Positions 6,827-13,170 of a stretch of DNA of 13,170 bases are shown here, one piece after another. This DNA is from UBA9926 sp913052075 (GTDB taxonomy: Bacteria > Pseudomonadota > Gammaproteobacteria > Pseudomonadales > Azotimanducaceae). The notes beneath the pieces are model-generated. The model made no database searches. It was not told where the DNA came from and saw only the letters and a program-made list of their open reading frames with translations. The DNA is taken from positions 1-13,170 of the forward strand of contig CAJXDD010000060.1 of assembly GCA_913052075.1 (NCBI GenBank), read 5' to 3'. The position numbers and the translations under genes were made by a program. Position 1 is the first letter of the stretch; the number at the start of each line of letters is the position of its first letter.

Positions 6827-7591
6827 ATGGCTGAAGTAGGGGTGCAGATGTTCACGTTGCGACGGTGGACGCAAACGATTGGGGAGTTAAGAGAGGCTTT
6901 AGCACGGGTAAAAGAGATCGGATATGACACGATCCAAGCATCTGCTTTTGGTCCGATACCGGTTGAAGAGGTTGCCAAAAGCGTTGCTGATGCGGGCTTG
7001 ACTGTTAGTGCAACCCATACTCCGTGGCCAAGGCTCCTTGCAGAGCTGGATGATGTCATCGCAGAGCATCAAGTATTGGAATGTCATCATACCGCTGTGG
7101 GAATGATTCCCCCTGATACCTATTTGACCCTAGCAGGGCTCAACCAGTTTGTCGAAGAAGCTAGATGTATTGTCGATAAGCTTGGCGCCTCAGGGATTAC
7201 GTTTTCCTATCATCACCATCATCATGAGTTCCAGCATTTTCAAGGTAAGCCGTGGCTTCAGCACCTCGTCGACGCGTCTCTCGACTTTGAGTTAGGGTTC
7301 GAGGTCGACACGCACTGGGTGGTCGCAGGGGGCGCCGATCCAGTTCAATGGATTCAGCAGGTCGGACATCGCATGCCTTTACTTCACTTGAAAGATTTCA
7401 GACTGAGCGCTGACAACGAACGACAATTTGCTGCGATAGGGCAAGGCAATATGAATTGGGGACCAATCTTGGATGCCGCGGAGGCCGAACCGATTGACTA
7501 TTACTTTGTAGAACAGGATCGTTGCTACGGAGAGGATCCTTTTGAGTGCCTCAAGCAAAGTCGTGAGTTTTTGAAAGAGGCGATAGGGTGA
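6827..7591 (+). CDS. Sugar phosphate isomerase/epimerase family protein (xylose-isomerase-like TIM barrel)
   Basis: This 254-residue TIM-barrel protein belongs to the AP-endonuclease-2/xylose-isomerase-like family, which includes sugar epimerases, inosose dehydratase-like enzymes and the large subunits of C-glycoside deglycosidases. Barrel strands with likely metal ligands are E134 (after a run of five histidines, H129-H133, where the family usually shows Y-H-N-H-x-H/F-E-F), D161 in V-D-T-H-W, H187 in L-L-H-L-K-D, and E229 in F-V-E-Q-D. All four ligand positions are therefore filled, consistent with a divalent-metal enzyme. The ATG at 6827 follows GAGGGAGAGCAG; the longer frame from a TTG at 6782 adds 15 residues without family character. 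Its stop (TGA, 7589-7591) overlaps the ATG of the next gene by one base, which indicates translational coupling. The substrate is probably a sugar, cyclitol or keto-sugar derivative, inferred from the two oxidoreductases that follow. Confidence 0.9.
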   Translation: MAEVGVQMFTLRRWTQTIGELREALARVKEIGYDTIQASAFGPIPVEEVAKSVADAGLTVSATHTPWPRLLAELDDVIAEHQVLECHHTAVGMIPPDTYLTLAGLNQFVEEARCIVDKLGASGITFSYHHHHHEFQHFQGKPWLQHLVDASLDFELGFEVDTHWVVAGGADPVQWIQQVGHRMPLLHLKDFRLSADNERQFAAIGQGNMNWGPILDAAEAEPIDYYFVEQDRCYGEDPFECLKQSREFLKEAIG

Positions 7592-8766
7592 TGGAACCCA
7601 TTAATATCGGGGTAATTGGGCTCGGCAATATGGGTCTCCTGCACAGCGAGTGGTTAAAGCGATCGGATCGCTTCCGGCTAATCGCGGTCGCAGATGTGGA
7701 TGAGGAGCGCACAGCTTCGGTCGCAGAGGAGGGCATCCGGGCTTTCTCGTCGGGCAGCACGCTGCTTCGCAGTAAAGCCATGCGATCGTCTCTTGAGGCA
7801 GTCTTGATCGCGACGCCACACTATGACCATACGGTGCTTGGGATAAAAGCATTGAACCTGGGTTTCAATGTGCTGATCGAAAAGCCCATATCCGTCGATA
7901 AACGTGATGCAGAGCGATTATTGGCGGCCTTCACTGGAACTGATCTTGTTTTTGGTGCGATGTTTAACCAGCGAGTGCATCCCGCCTACAGATATCTAAA
8001 GGAAGTGCTGCAGGCAGAAACTTTTGGTGCCTTGAGGCGGTTTAGCTGGACGATCACAGATTGGTTCAGGAGTCAGCGATATTTCGACAGCGGAGGTTGG
8101 CGTGCCACTTGGTCGGGCGAGGGCGGTGGGGTCCTGCTCAATCAAGCGCCTCATCAGTTAGATCTGCTGACGTGGCTATTTGGATCGCCTAATGCCGTGT
8201 TTGCTGAGTGTGGCTTCGGTCGCTGGCACAATATCGACGTCGAGGATGAGGTCCACGCCGTATTGAAATACGACCAGGGAGTGACTGGGAGTTTCATTAC
8301 TAGCACTGGCGAGGCGCCTGGCCACAATATCCTTGATGTTGTATGCGATCGAGCAACGCTGACTTTTGAAATGGGTGCTCCACTGCGCATCCAACGGAAT
8401 GCATTGAGCATCACAGAGTCTATTGAAAACAACAGACCATTTGAGAAGCCAGCCGTAAAGATAGAAGAGATCAGTTTTGAGGGTGATGGAGGGCAACACC
8501 GAACGATTCTGGACAATTTTGCGCGGGCGGTGCGAGGTGAAGAACCACTGATTGCACCCGGCGTTGAAGGTATCTCTTCGGTGGAGCTCGCCAATGCGAT
8601 GTTGCTTTCCGGTGGTTCAGGTCAGGTGGTTCAGTTGCCTTTAGATGCTGGTCGCTACCGTCGCTGGCTTAACGGGCAAAAACGAAGCGAAAAGCAAAGT
8701 TTGAGGAAGGGAAAAAATCCCCATGGCGGATCAGTGACGGACCTATCAGGGAGCTTTGGTACGTGA
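7591..8766 (+). CDS. Gfo/Idh/MocA family NAD(P)-dependent oxidoreductase (first of two)
   Basis: This 391-residue protein has an N-terminal Rossmann domain with G-V-I-G-L-G-N-M-G (G10-x-G12-x-x-G15), the sheet/linker motif E-K-P (E97-K98-P99, the conserved lysine of the active site), and the C-terminal alpha/beta domain with G-G-G-V-L-L-N-Q-A-P-H-Q-L-D (178-191), where H188 is the usual catalytic-site histidine. These are textbook features of the family of sugar and inositol dehydrogenases, which oxidise or reduce a sugar carbon with NAD(P). I chose the ATG at 7591, which overlaps the previous stop as ATGA; a GTG lies one codon upstream. The last 35 or so residues, after L-P-L-D-A-G-R-Y-R-R-W, are an extra basic, low-complexity tail beyond the usual family end. 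This tail's DNA carries the ribosome site of the next gene. The stop overlaps the next start by 4 nt, so the three genes should be co-translated. Confidence 0.93.
   Translation: MEPINIGVIGLGNMGLLHSEWLKRSDRFRLIAVADVDEERTASVAEEGIRAFSSGSTLLRSKAMRSSLEAVLIATPHYDHTVLGIKALNLGFNVLIEKPISVDKRDAERLLAAFTGTDLVFGAMFNQRVHPAYRYLKEVLQAETFGALRRFSWTITDWFRSQRYFDSGGWRATWSGEGGGVLLNQAPHQLDLLTWLFGSPNAVFAECGFGRWHNIDVEDEVHAVLKYDQGVTGSFITSTGEAPGHNILDVVCDRATLTFEMGAPLRIQRNALSITESIENNRPFEKPAVKIEEISFEGDGGQHRTILDNFARAVRGEEPLIAPGVEGISSVELANAMLLSGGSGQVVQLPLDAGRYRRWLNGQKRSEKQSLRKGKNPHGGSVTDLSGSFGT
8748..8754 (+). promoter_or_regulatory. Ribosome binding site for the GTG start of the second Gfo/Idh/MocA gene
   Basis: CAGGGAG ends 8 nt before the GTG at 8763 and lies within the end of the preceding coding sequence. 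It is about 20 nt from the ATG at 8775, too far for that codon, so it favours the GTG start and translational coupling. Confidence 0.5.
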
Positions 8767-9839
8767 CTTCTGGTATGCATTACGCTCCAGTCACGGCAAG
8801 TCAGGGACCCGTCTGTGAATTCGGGGAATGTCCGATCGCCGCCGCTTTCTTTGATCATGGACACATTTACGGAATGGTTGCCAACCTCGTTGCAGCAGGC
8901 GCCAATCTGTCTCTTATTTATGAGCCTGACGACGATAAAGCGGCGTTAATGCTCTCGAAATTCCCGGAGGCGCGTAGAGTCAAAGCGTTTGATGAGATTC
9001 TCGTAGATCAAGGTATCAAACTCGTAGCTGCTGCAGCGATACCGAATCTTCGTGCGGGCGTAGGTGCTGCTGTGATGAAAGCGGGTAAGGATTATTTTAC
9101 GGACAAGTGTCCGTTCATTAGTCTCGAGCAACTTGAATATATTCGTAAACTGGCTGACTCATCGGGTCGTCGGTATGCCGTTTGTTATAGCGAGCGATTG
9201 CAAAACGAAGCAACCGAGCACGCGCTCCAATTGGTAAACGCTGGGGTGATCGGTGAAGTGGTTCAAGTGTTGGGGTTAGGCCCGCATCGGTTATCGGCTT
9301 CCCAGCGCCCACCCTGGTTTTTCGAAAGGGCTGAATATGGCGGAATTATTTGTGATCTAGGTAGTCATCAGGCAGAGCAATTCCTCAGCTTTACTGGGTC
9401 AGATAGCGCGGTAGTCGAGTTCGCGCGAGCAGCGAATTTGCATCACCAGGCCTATCCAGAGCTCGAGGACTTTGGTGAATTTTCCTTAACCGCGCCGTCT
9501 GGCGCCTCGGGCTATTTTCGTGTCGATTGGTTTACCCCAGGAGGACTCCGAACTTGGGGGGATGGCCGACTGTTCCTTCAGGGGACCAAGGGCAGCATCG
9601 AATGCCGGAAGTACATTGACCTAGCCGCACCAGAACTGAAGGCGAATGTTGTGATGATCGTCACTGAAGAGTCCGAGGAGCGCCATGAGGTTACAGGAAA
9701 AGTGGGTTTCCCATATTTTGGCCGGCTGATCGAGGACACATTGAACGATACCGACTTTGCCATGCCGCAAGCGCATACGTTTATGGCTGCAGAACTAAGT
9801 TTGGGAGCACAAGCCATAGCTGACGCTCGCGTGAACTAA
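8763..9839 (+). CDS. Gfo/Idh/MocA family oxidoreductase, divergent-motif subgroup (second of two)
   Basis: This 358-residue protein shares the overall Gfo/Idh/MocA layout but differs at two key sites. Where the family has G-x-G-x-x-G, it has F-F-D-H-G-H-I-Y-G-M (residues 29-38). The E-K-P motif is D-K-C-P (114-117), keeping the lysine. The C-terminal domain keeps Y-G-G-I-I-C-D-L-G-S-H-Q-A-E-Q-F-L (192-208; D198, H202). I recall similar D-H-G-H-I-Y-G-M proteins as a recurring subgroup annotated simply as oxidoreductases. About 20 residues precede the first Rossmann strand. The GTG at 8763 is chosen because it overlaps the previous stop as GTGA and has CAGGGAG about 9 nt before it; the ATG at 8775 is an alternative that would trim four residues. 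It is not a duplicate of the preceding gene: the sequences are clearly different. Together they suggest two separate redox steps on one substrate path. Confidence 0.9.
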   Translation: MTSGMHYAPVTASQGPVCEFGECPIAAAFFDHGHIYGMVANLVAAGANLSLIYEPDDDKAALMLSKFPEARRVKAFDEILVDQGIKLVAAAAIPNLRAGVGAAVMKAGKDYFTDKCPFISLEQLEYIRKLADSSGRRYAVCYSERLQNEATEHALQLVNAGVIGEVVQVLGLGPHRLSASQRPPWFFERAEYGGIICDLGSHQAEQFLSFTGSDSAVVEFARAANLHHQAYPELEDFGEFSLTAPSGASGYFRVDWFTPGGLRTWGDGRLFLQGTKGSIECRKYIDLAAPELKANVVMIVTEESEERHEVTGKVGFPYFGRLIEDTLNDTDFAMPQAHTFMAAELSLGAQAIADARVN

Positions 9840-9854
9840 GAACAAGGGGCGTGG

Positions 9855-9893
9855 CTTGAGTTTGAGCGAACTTTTTACTGATGCGCTCTCAAG
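9855..9893 (+). terminator. Bulged hairpin after the isomerase/oxidoreductase unit, possible terminator
   Basis: CTTGA (9855-9859) pairs with TCAAG (9889-9893), and GAGCG (9864-9868) pairs with CGCTC (9884-9888), separated by a 4-nt bulge and enclosing a 15-nt loop that contains TTTTT. It starts 16 nt after the stop. A smaller alternative, AGTT/AACT (9859-9872), is followed directly by TTTT. Either could mark the end of the transcript. Confidence 0.3.
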
Positions 9894-10126
9894 AAAGTGA
9901 AGACTCAATCCTGATGAGACATCGGTTAGCTTGGGTCCTGCATTCTCGTAATCAAGGGCTAAGTTTTGTTTAAGTCAGCCCGGGCCCGCTCGTTACTCTC
10001 GTAGCGGAGGCCAATCGGTTCTGCGAACTATTTAGAAGAGATGGGGTGTTTCCTGATGGCAAGGAGAGCATTGACTGCCCCTAAACCCTTTTGCTAAGAC
10101 GCTATAGCTATCAGATTCTGTATACG

Positions 10127-10150
10127 GAGCACCAACTTTTTCGGGTGCTC
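10127..10150 (-). terminator. 7-bp hairpin just past the RND stop, possible terminator
   Basis: GAGCACC (10127-10133) and GGTGCTC (10144-10150) are perfect complements around a 10-nt loop. On the minus strand the hairpin begins 12 nt after the RND stop codon. No U-run follows on either strand, so it could be a weak bidirectional terminator or a 3'-end stabilising stem. Confidence 0.35.
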
Positions 10151-10162
10151 TCTCGCCTAGGC

Positions 10163-13100
10163 TCAAATATTCTGGCCATTTATGATGGCCTCCTGGCCGC
10201 TCTCGATTTGATTGGTGCCTCTGCCCAACTCTTCGGAGCGGCGGCCCCAGAGTGAGAGGAAGTCCTCCAGCATCAGGTACAGACTGGGCACTAAGAACAG
10301 CGTGATCGCAGTGGCGAACAGCACGCCAAAAGCTAGCGAGATCGCCATGGGGATAAACATGAACGTCTCTGGATCGTCATTGGTCATGAGAGGGATTAGT
10401 CCTACGAAGGTGGTGACCGAGGTTAAAATGATGGGCCTAAAGCGAGCGACGCCGGCTTGGGTTACCGCCTCAAATAATGGGGTACCGGCTGCTCTTTGAC
10501 GGTTAATGAAATCTACCAGCACGAGTGACGCGTTCACAACCACTCCGGAGAGCGCGATGATTCCCAGCAACGAGAAGAAAATTAGGTTCCAGCCCATGAC
10601 GTAGTGGCCAACGATGGCTCCAACGGCTCCAAATGGGATGACGCTCATGATAACCAGCGGTTGAAAATAAGACTTCAAAGGAATTGCAAGCAATGCGTAG
10701 ATCAGAATCATCGCCAGCAATATATTTTGGCCAAGGCTCGAAGTGACCTTGCTACGCTCAAGCTGCTCACCGCCGAGCGCAAACGATACGCCTGGGAAAT
10801 CCGGATTTTTACAAGGTCGGTTAGGGTTGGAAAAGCTCGTCTCTTTGGCACAGATCTGTTGTTGAAGCGCTGGTAGCAGCGCTTCGGCAGTGATTTGGCT
10901 ACGATCGATATCGCCTCTGACATTGATCACGCGCTCCTGATTTTCCCTGCGGATCGACGAATAGCTATACCCGTAATCGATTTCTGCCACAGTGCCAAAG
11001 GGAACCTCGGCGCCGTCACTTAGTCGAACCCGGAACTCTTCCAAATTTCCTAGAGATTGCCTTTCGCGCTCTGGATATCGGACCATCACGCGAACGTCAT
11101 CATTGCCTCGCTGAATGCGCTGCGCCTCATCACCATAAAATGCTTGCCTGATTTGCCTTGCGAGATCGGCGAGAGTGACCCCAAGGGATCGTGCGTCATC
11201 GCGCAGATCTATCTGAACCTCCTGTTTGCCCGGCCTGAATGAATCCGAGAGATCTAAGACTCCAGGGTATTGCTCGAGCGTCGCTTTGAGATGTTTTGCG
11301 GCGGCGGCAAGCTCTGTGACGTCTCGTCCTTTGATTTGTAGTCCAATGGGGTCACCGGCGCTGAATGAATCTGCGCTGAACTGTAAATCGACGGCGTCCG
11401 TCACGGGGCCTGTCAGCTCACGCCAGCGCGCGGCGACGCGAGTGGAGTTCCATCCAGGCCGCGTTTCGATGGGGTCGAGCTCCAGCACGACCTCAGCTAG
11501 GTGGGATCCACCTGCTGTTCGGCTAGGCGGACCGGACGAGCGGGCTGCGTTTGCACCGATGGATGAGAAAACGTTCCTAACAGGGCCTACGCTAGCTGGA
11601 CGATTGAGGTCTCTGGCGATTTCAGCTTTCAGGAGAGTGACGGCGTTTTCTATTTGCCTCGCACCCTGTTCGGTGAGCTCGACGTTAATGCCTTCAGGCA
11701 TCAGAAGTGTTGCGTATACCCGATCGCCCTCGACCGCGGGGAAAAACTGAAAAATGACTCGGCCGGAGATCACCAGTGCGAGCGCCATGATGAGCACCGC
11801 GGTGGCAGCTGCCCAAGTGACCCAGCGATATTCGAGGGTTTTCATCAACACAGGTTGATAAACGTTTTGAGCGAAAAGTTGCATTCGCTCAGAGAAAAAG
11901 GTTTGGAATCGAATCCACTTTTGAACGGCGATCGGGTTATCAGATTCTTGTGCTTTTGTTTTTCGGTGCACCAAGTGGCTTGGCAGGATAAGCATGCATT
12001 CGATGATGCTAAACGCCAGGCAAATCACAACCACCCAACCGATCAGCGAGAAAAAATCGCCCATCCTGCCTGCGATGAGCAGGATCGGTAGGAACGCTGC
12101 CATGGTTGTGAGTACGCCAAAAATAACGGGTGTGAGCACCTCATGAGCGCCCTCAATAGCAGCCTCCCGCTTCGCAATTCCTTTTTGCTCCCAGGCAAAT
12201 ATGCGCTCACCTACGACGATCGCGTCGTCAACTACGATACCGAGCACAAGAATAAAGGCGAGCACGGTGAGTGAGCTGATGTTTAGTCCAGCGGCGGGGA
12301 ACATCCAGATGGCGCCCATGATTGCTATGGGTATGCCAGCAGAGACCCAAAGCGCGACCTTAAAGCGCAGAAATAGCGTCAGAATTATCAGCACAAGGGC
12401 TAGGCCCGCATAGGCGTTTTGAGTGAGCGCATTGATACGGCGGTTAAGAGGGATTGACTCATCAATGAATACGTTGAGATCAAGACCGTTTGGTAAAGTC
12501 CGCCGCTGCTCCTCAATGTAATTTTTTACCGCATCAGCAGACGTGATCGTATCTTCGTCGCCCACTCGATAAACAGAAATAGTAACCGCAGGGTCGCCGT
12601 TGTATTTGGCTTTCAGGAATCCTTCTTGGAATGCGTCTTTGACTTCAGCAATATTGCCCAATTTCAAGGCGGTCCCGTCTGCAAGCGTGAGGATTTCGAT
12701 GTCTGCGTACTCGATGCCTCGGTATACTTGACCCTGGCTTCGGATAAGAATTTCCCCACCGGCAGTTTTGATGGATCCTCCTGGCATATCAAGTGAGGCG
12801 GCGCGAATTGCTCGGCTCACAGTCTCAAGCGTGAGACCATATTGACGCAGCGTGTATTCACTGACTTCAATTGAGATCTCCCAAGGGCGCGCGTAATTTA
12901 CGCTGACTTGGGAAATGCCATCCAGCGCGGCGATGTCATCCCGCATGCCTTCAGCCAATAACTTCAGCGTCACTTCGTCGGTTTGACCGGAGAGCACGAC
13001 GCTGATTGTCTGACCAGCAAATTGCATAGAGGAGATGATTGGCTTCTCAGTTTCCTGCGGGAAGGTGCTAATCCCGTCCACGCGGCCTTTGACTTCATTG

Positions 13101-13170
13101 AGAGCAACAGTAATGTCTGTGTCGGAATACAATTCTAAGAAGGCTGAGCACATTCCTTCCCTTGAATCGG
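10163..13170 (-). CDS. RND-family efflux permease (5' end outside window)
   Basis: The frame is open to the window edge: upstream of the ATG at 13151-13153 the codons read D-S-R-E-G, which continue the porter-domain pattern, so that ATG is internal. About 1000 residues are visible; the N-terminus with TM1 (probably near 100 residues) is missing. Counting from that internal Met, membrane segments TM2-TM6 lie at about 246-392, TM7 at 445-463 and TM8-TM12 at 810-956, with two periplasmic porter regions between, as in AcrB-type pumps. TM4 has G-I-V-V-D-D-A-I-V-V with both proton-relay aspartates (D309, D310; codons 12224-12229). In TM10 the place of AcrB Lys940 seems to be occupied by V in S-G-V-V-V-N-A-S. 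The pump works in the inner membrane with a periplasmic adaptor and an outer-membrane channel; the adaptor gene would be expected just right of the window. Substrates cannot be told. It ends in a hydrophilic tail and converges with the oxidoreductase unit. Confidence 0.92.
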   Translation of the reverse strand, partial: DSREGMCSAFLELYSDTDITVALNEVKGRVDGISTFPQETEKPIISSMQFAGQTISVVLSGQTDEVTLKLLAEGMRDDIAALDGISQVSVNYARPWEISIEVSEYTLRQYGLTLETVSRAIRAASLDMPGGSIKTAGGEILIRSQGQVYRGIEYADIEILTLADGTALKLGNIAEVKDAFQEGFLKAKYNGDPAVTISVYRVGDEDTITSADAVKNYIEEQRRTLPNGLDLNVFIDESIPLNRRINALTQNAYAGLALVLIILTLFLRFKVALWVSAGIPIAIMGAIWMFPAAGLNISSLTVLAFILVLGIVVDDAIVVGERIFAWEQKGIAKREAAIEGAHEVLTPVIFGVLTTMAAFLPILLIAGRMGDFFSLIGWVVVICLAFSIIECMLILPSHLVHRKTKAQESDNPIAVQKWIRFQTFFSERMQLFAQNVYQPVLMKTLEYRWVTWAAATAVLIMALALVISGRVIFQFFPAVEGDRVYATLLMPEGINVELTEQGARQIENAVTLLKAEIARDLNRPASVGPVRNVFSSIGANAARSSGPPSRTAGGSHLAEVVLELDPIETRPGWNSTRVAARWRELTGPVTDAVDLQFSADSFSAGDPIGLQIKGRDVTELAAAAKHLKATLEQYPGVLDLSDSFRPGKQEVQIDLRDDARSLGVTLADLARQIRQAFYGDEAQRIQRGNDDVRVMVRYPERERQSLGNLEEFRVRLSDGAEVPFGTVAEIDYGYSYSSIRRENQERVINVRGDIDRSQITAEALLPALQQQICAKETSFSNPNRPCKNPDFPGVSFALGGEQLERSKVTSSLGQNILLAMILIYALLAIPLKSYFQPLVIMSVIPFGAVGAIVGHYVMGWNLIFFSLLGIIALSGVVVNASLVLVDFINRQRAAGTPLFEAVTQAGVARFRPIILTSVTTFVGLIPLMTNDDPETFMFIPMAISLAFGVLFATAITLFLVPSLYLMLEDFLSLWGRRSEELGRGTNQIESGQEAIINGQNI

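Larger units (their letters stand above)
9840..10162. other. Convergent intergenic region with several small hairpins, no gene recognised
   Basis: This 323-nt gap separates the end of the plus-strand oxidoreductase unit from the end of the minus-strand RND gene. I find no convincing coding frame. It contains a bulged hairpin at 9855-9893, a short hairpin CGTTAC-TCTC-GTAGCG at 9991-10006 next to the palindrome CGGGCCCG (9981-9988), and a 7-bp hairpin at 10127-10150. The concentration of dyads fits transcription termination from both sides, although none has a clear T-run. Confidence 0.5.

Noticed and set aside
8154..8594. Minus-strand frame of 146 residues opposite the first Gfo/Idh/MocA gene
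   Set aside because: Serine-rich antisense shadow of a clearly coding plus-strand frame, with no family likeness.
7591..9839. The two Gfo/Idh/MocA genes as a recent tandem duplication
   Set aside because: Their cofactor motifs, linker motifs and overall sequences differ strongly, so they are distant paralogues rather than a recent duplicate pair.
11226..12091. Two overlapping plus-strand open frames (174 and 145 residues) opposite the RND gene
   Set aside because: They lie antisense to a strongly conserved permease sequence, show no recognisable protein pattern, and lack good ribosome sites; the base pattern is explained by the RND codons.
13151..13153. ATG near the right edge as the start of the RND protein
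   Set aside because: The frame stays open to the window end and the upstream codons continue the porter-domain pattern; TM1 would be missing.
1..13170. Mobile element, CRISPR, tRNA or integration-site signals
   Set aside because: I saw no transposase or integrase motif, no regularly spaced repeats and no cloverleaf-like sequence in the gaps.

Overview
This window looks like a stretch of chromosome from a Gram-negative proteobacterium, most likely a gammaproteobacterium. The grounds are an inner-membrane RND efflux permease, an YegD-type short Hsp70, a proteobacterial-style PlsC-like acyltransferase, Shine-Dalgarno sites before most starts, and moderate GC. This taxonomic call is an inference from gene families only. 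I see no tRNA, rRNA, insertion sequence, CRISPR array or integrase, so the region reads as ordinary accessory metabolic DNA rather than a mobile island.

Layout. The left end (1-254, +) is the C-terminus of an MFS-like transporter, followed by a short-chain dehydrogenase (522-1271, +). Converging on it from the minus strand is a PlsC-like acyltransferase (1312-1911, -), preceded on that strand by a luciferase-like flavin monooxygenase (2245-3192, -). A 272-nt divergent intergenic region (3193-3464) holds a 16-bp near-perfect palindrome. It separates the monooxygenase from a plus-strand run: an YegD-like Hsp70 ATPase (3465-4874), an AhpD-like peroxidase-related protein (5027-5605), an alpha/beta hydrolase (5722-6633), then a tightly coupled three-gene unit. 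That unit is a xylose-isomerase-like TIM-barrel protein (6827-7591) and two different Gfo/Idh/MocA oxidoreductases (7591-8766 and 8763-9839), which overlap by 1 and 4 nt. After a 323-nt convergent intergenic region, the right end is a large RND efflux permease on the minus strand (10163 to beyond the window end), lacking only its N-terminal part because the window stops.

How the genes may work together. The best functional unit is 6827-9839. A metal-site TIM-barrel isomerase/lyase-like enzyme sits with two NAD(P)-dependent sugar oxidoreductases, which is the enzyme set used by pathways that oxidise a sugar or glycoside, act on the keto intermediate, and then reduce it. The upstream alpha/beta hydrolase and AhpD-like protein are on the same strand but separated by 193 and 116 nt, so their membership is uncertain. 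The SDR, flavin monooxygenase and MFS transporter are compatible with catabolism of a small organic compound, but nothing in the sequence fixes a substrate. The most distinctive points are the twin Gfo/Idh/MocA operon with one member carrying altered cofactor-site motifs, a natural five-histidine run in the TIM-barrel enzyme, a Glu-to-Ser change in the acyltransferase PEGTR motif, and an apparent excess of the hexamer CGATCG.
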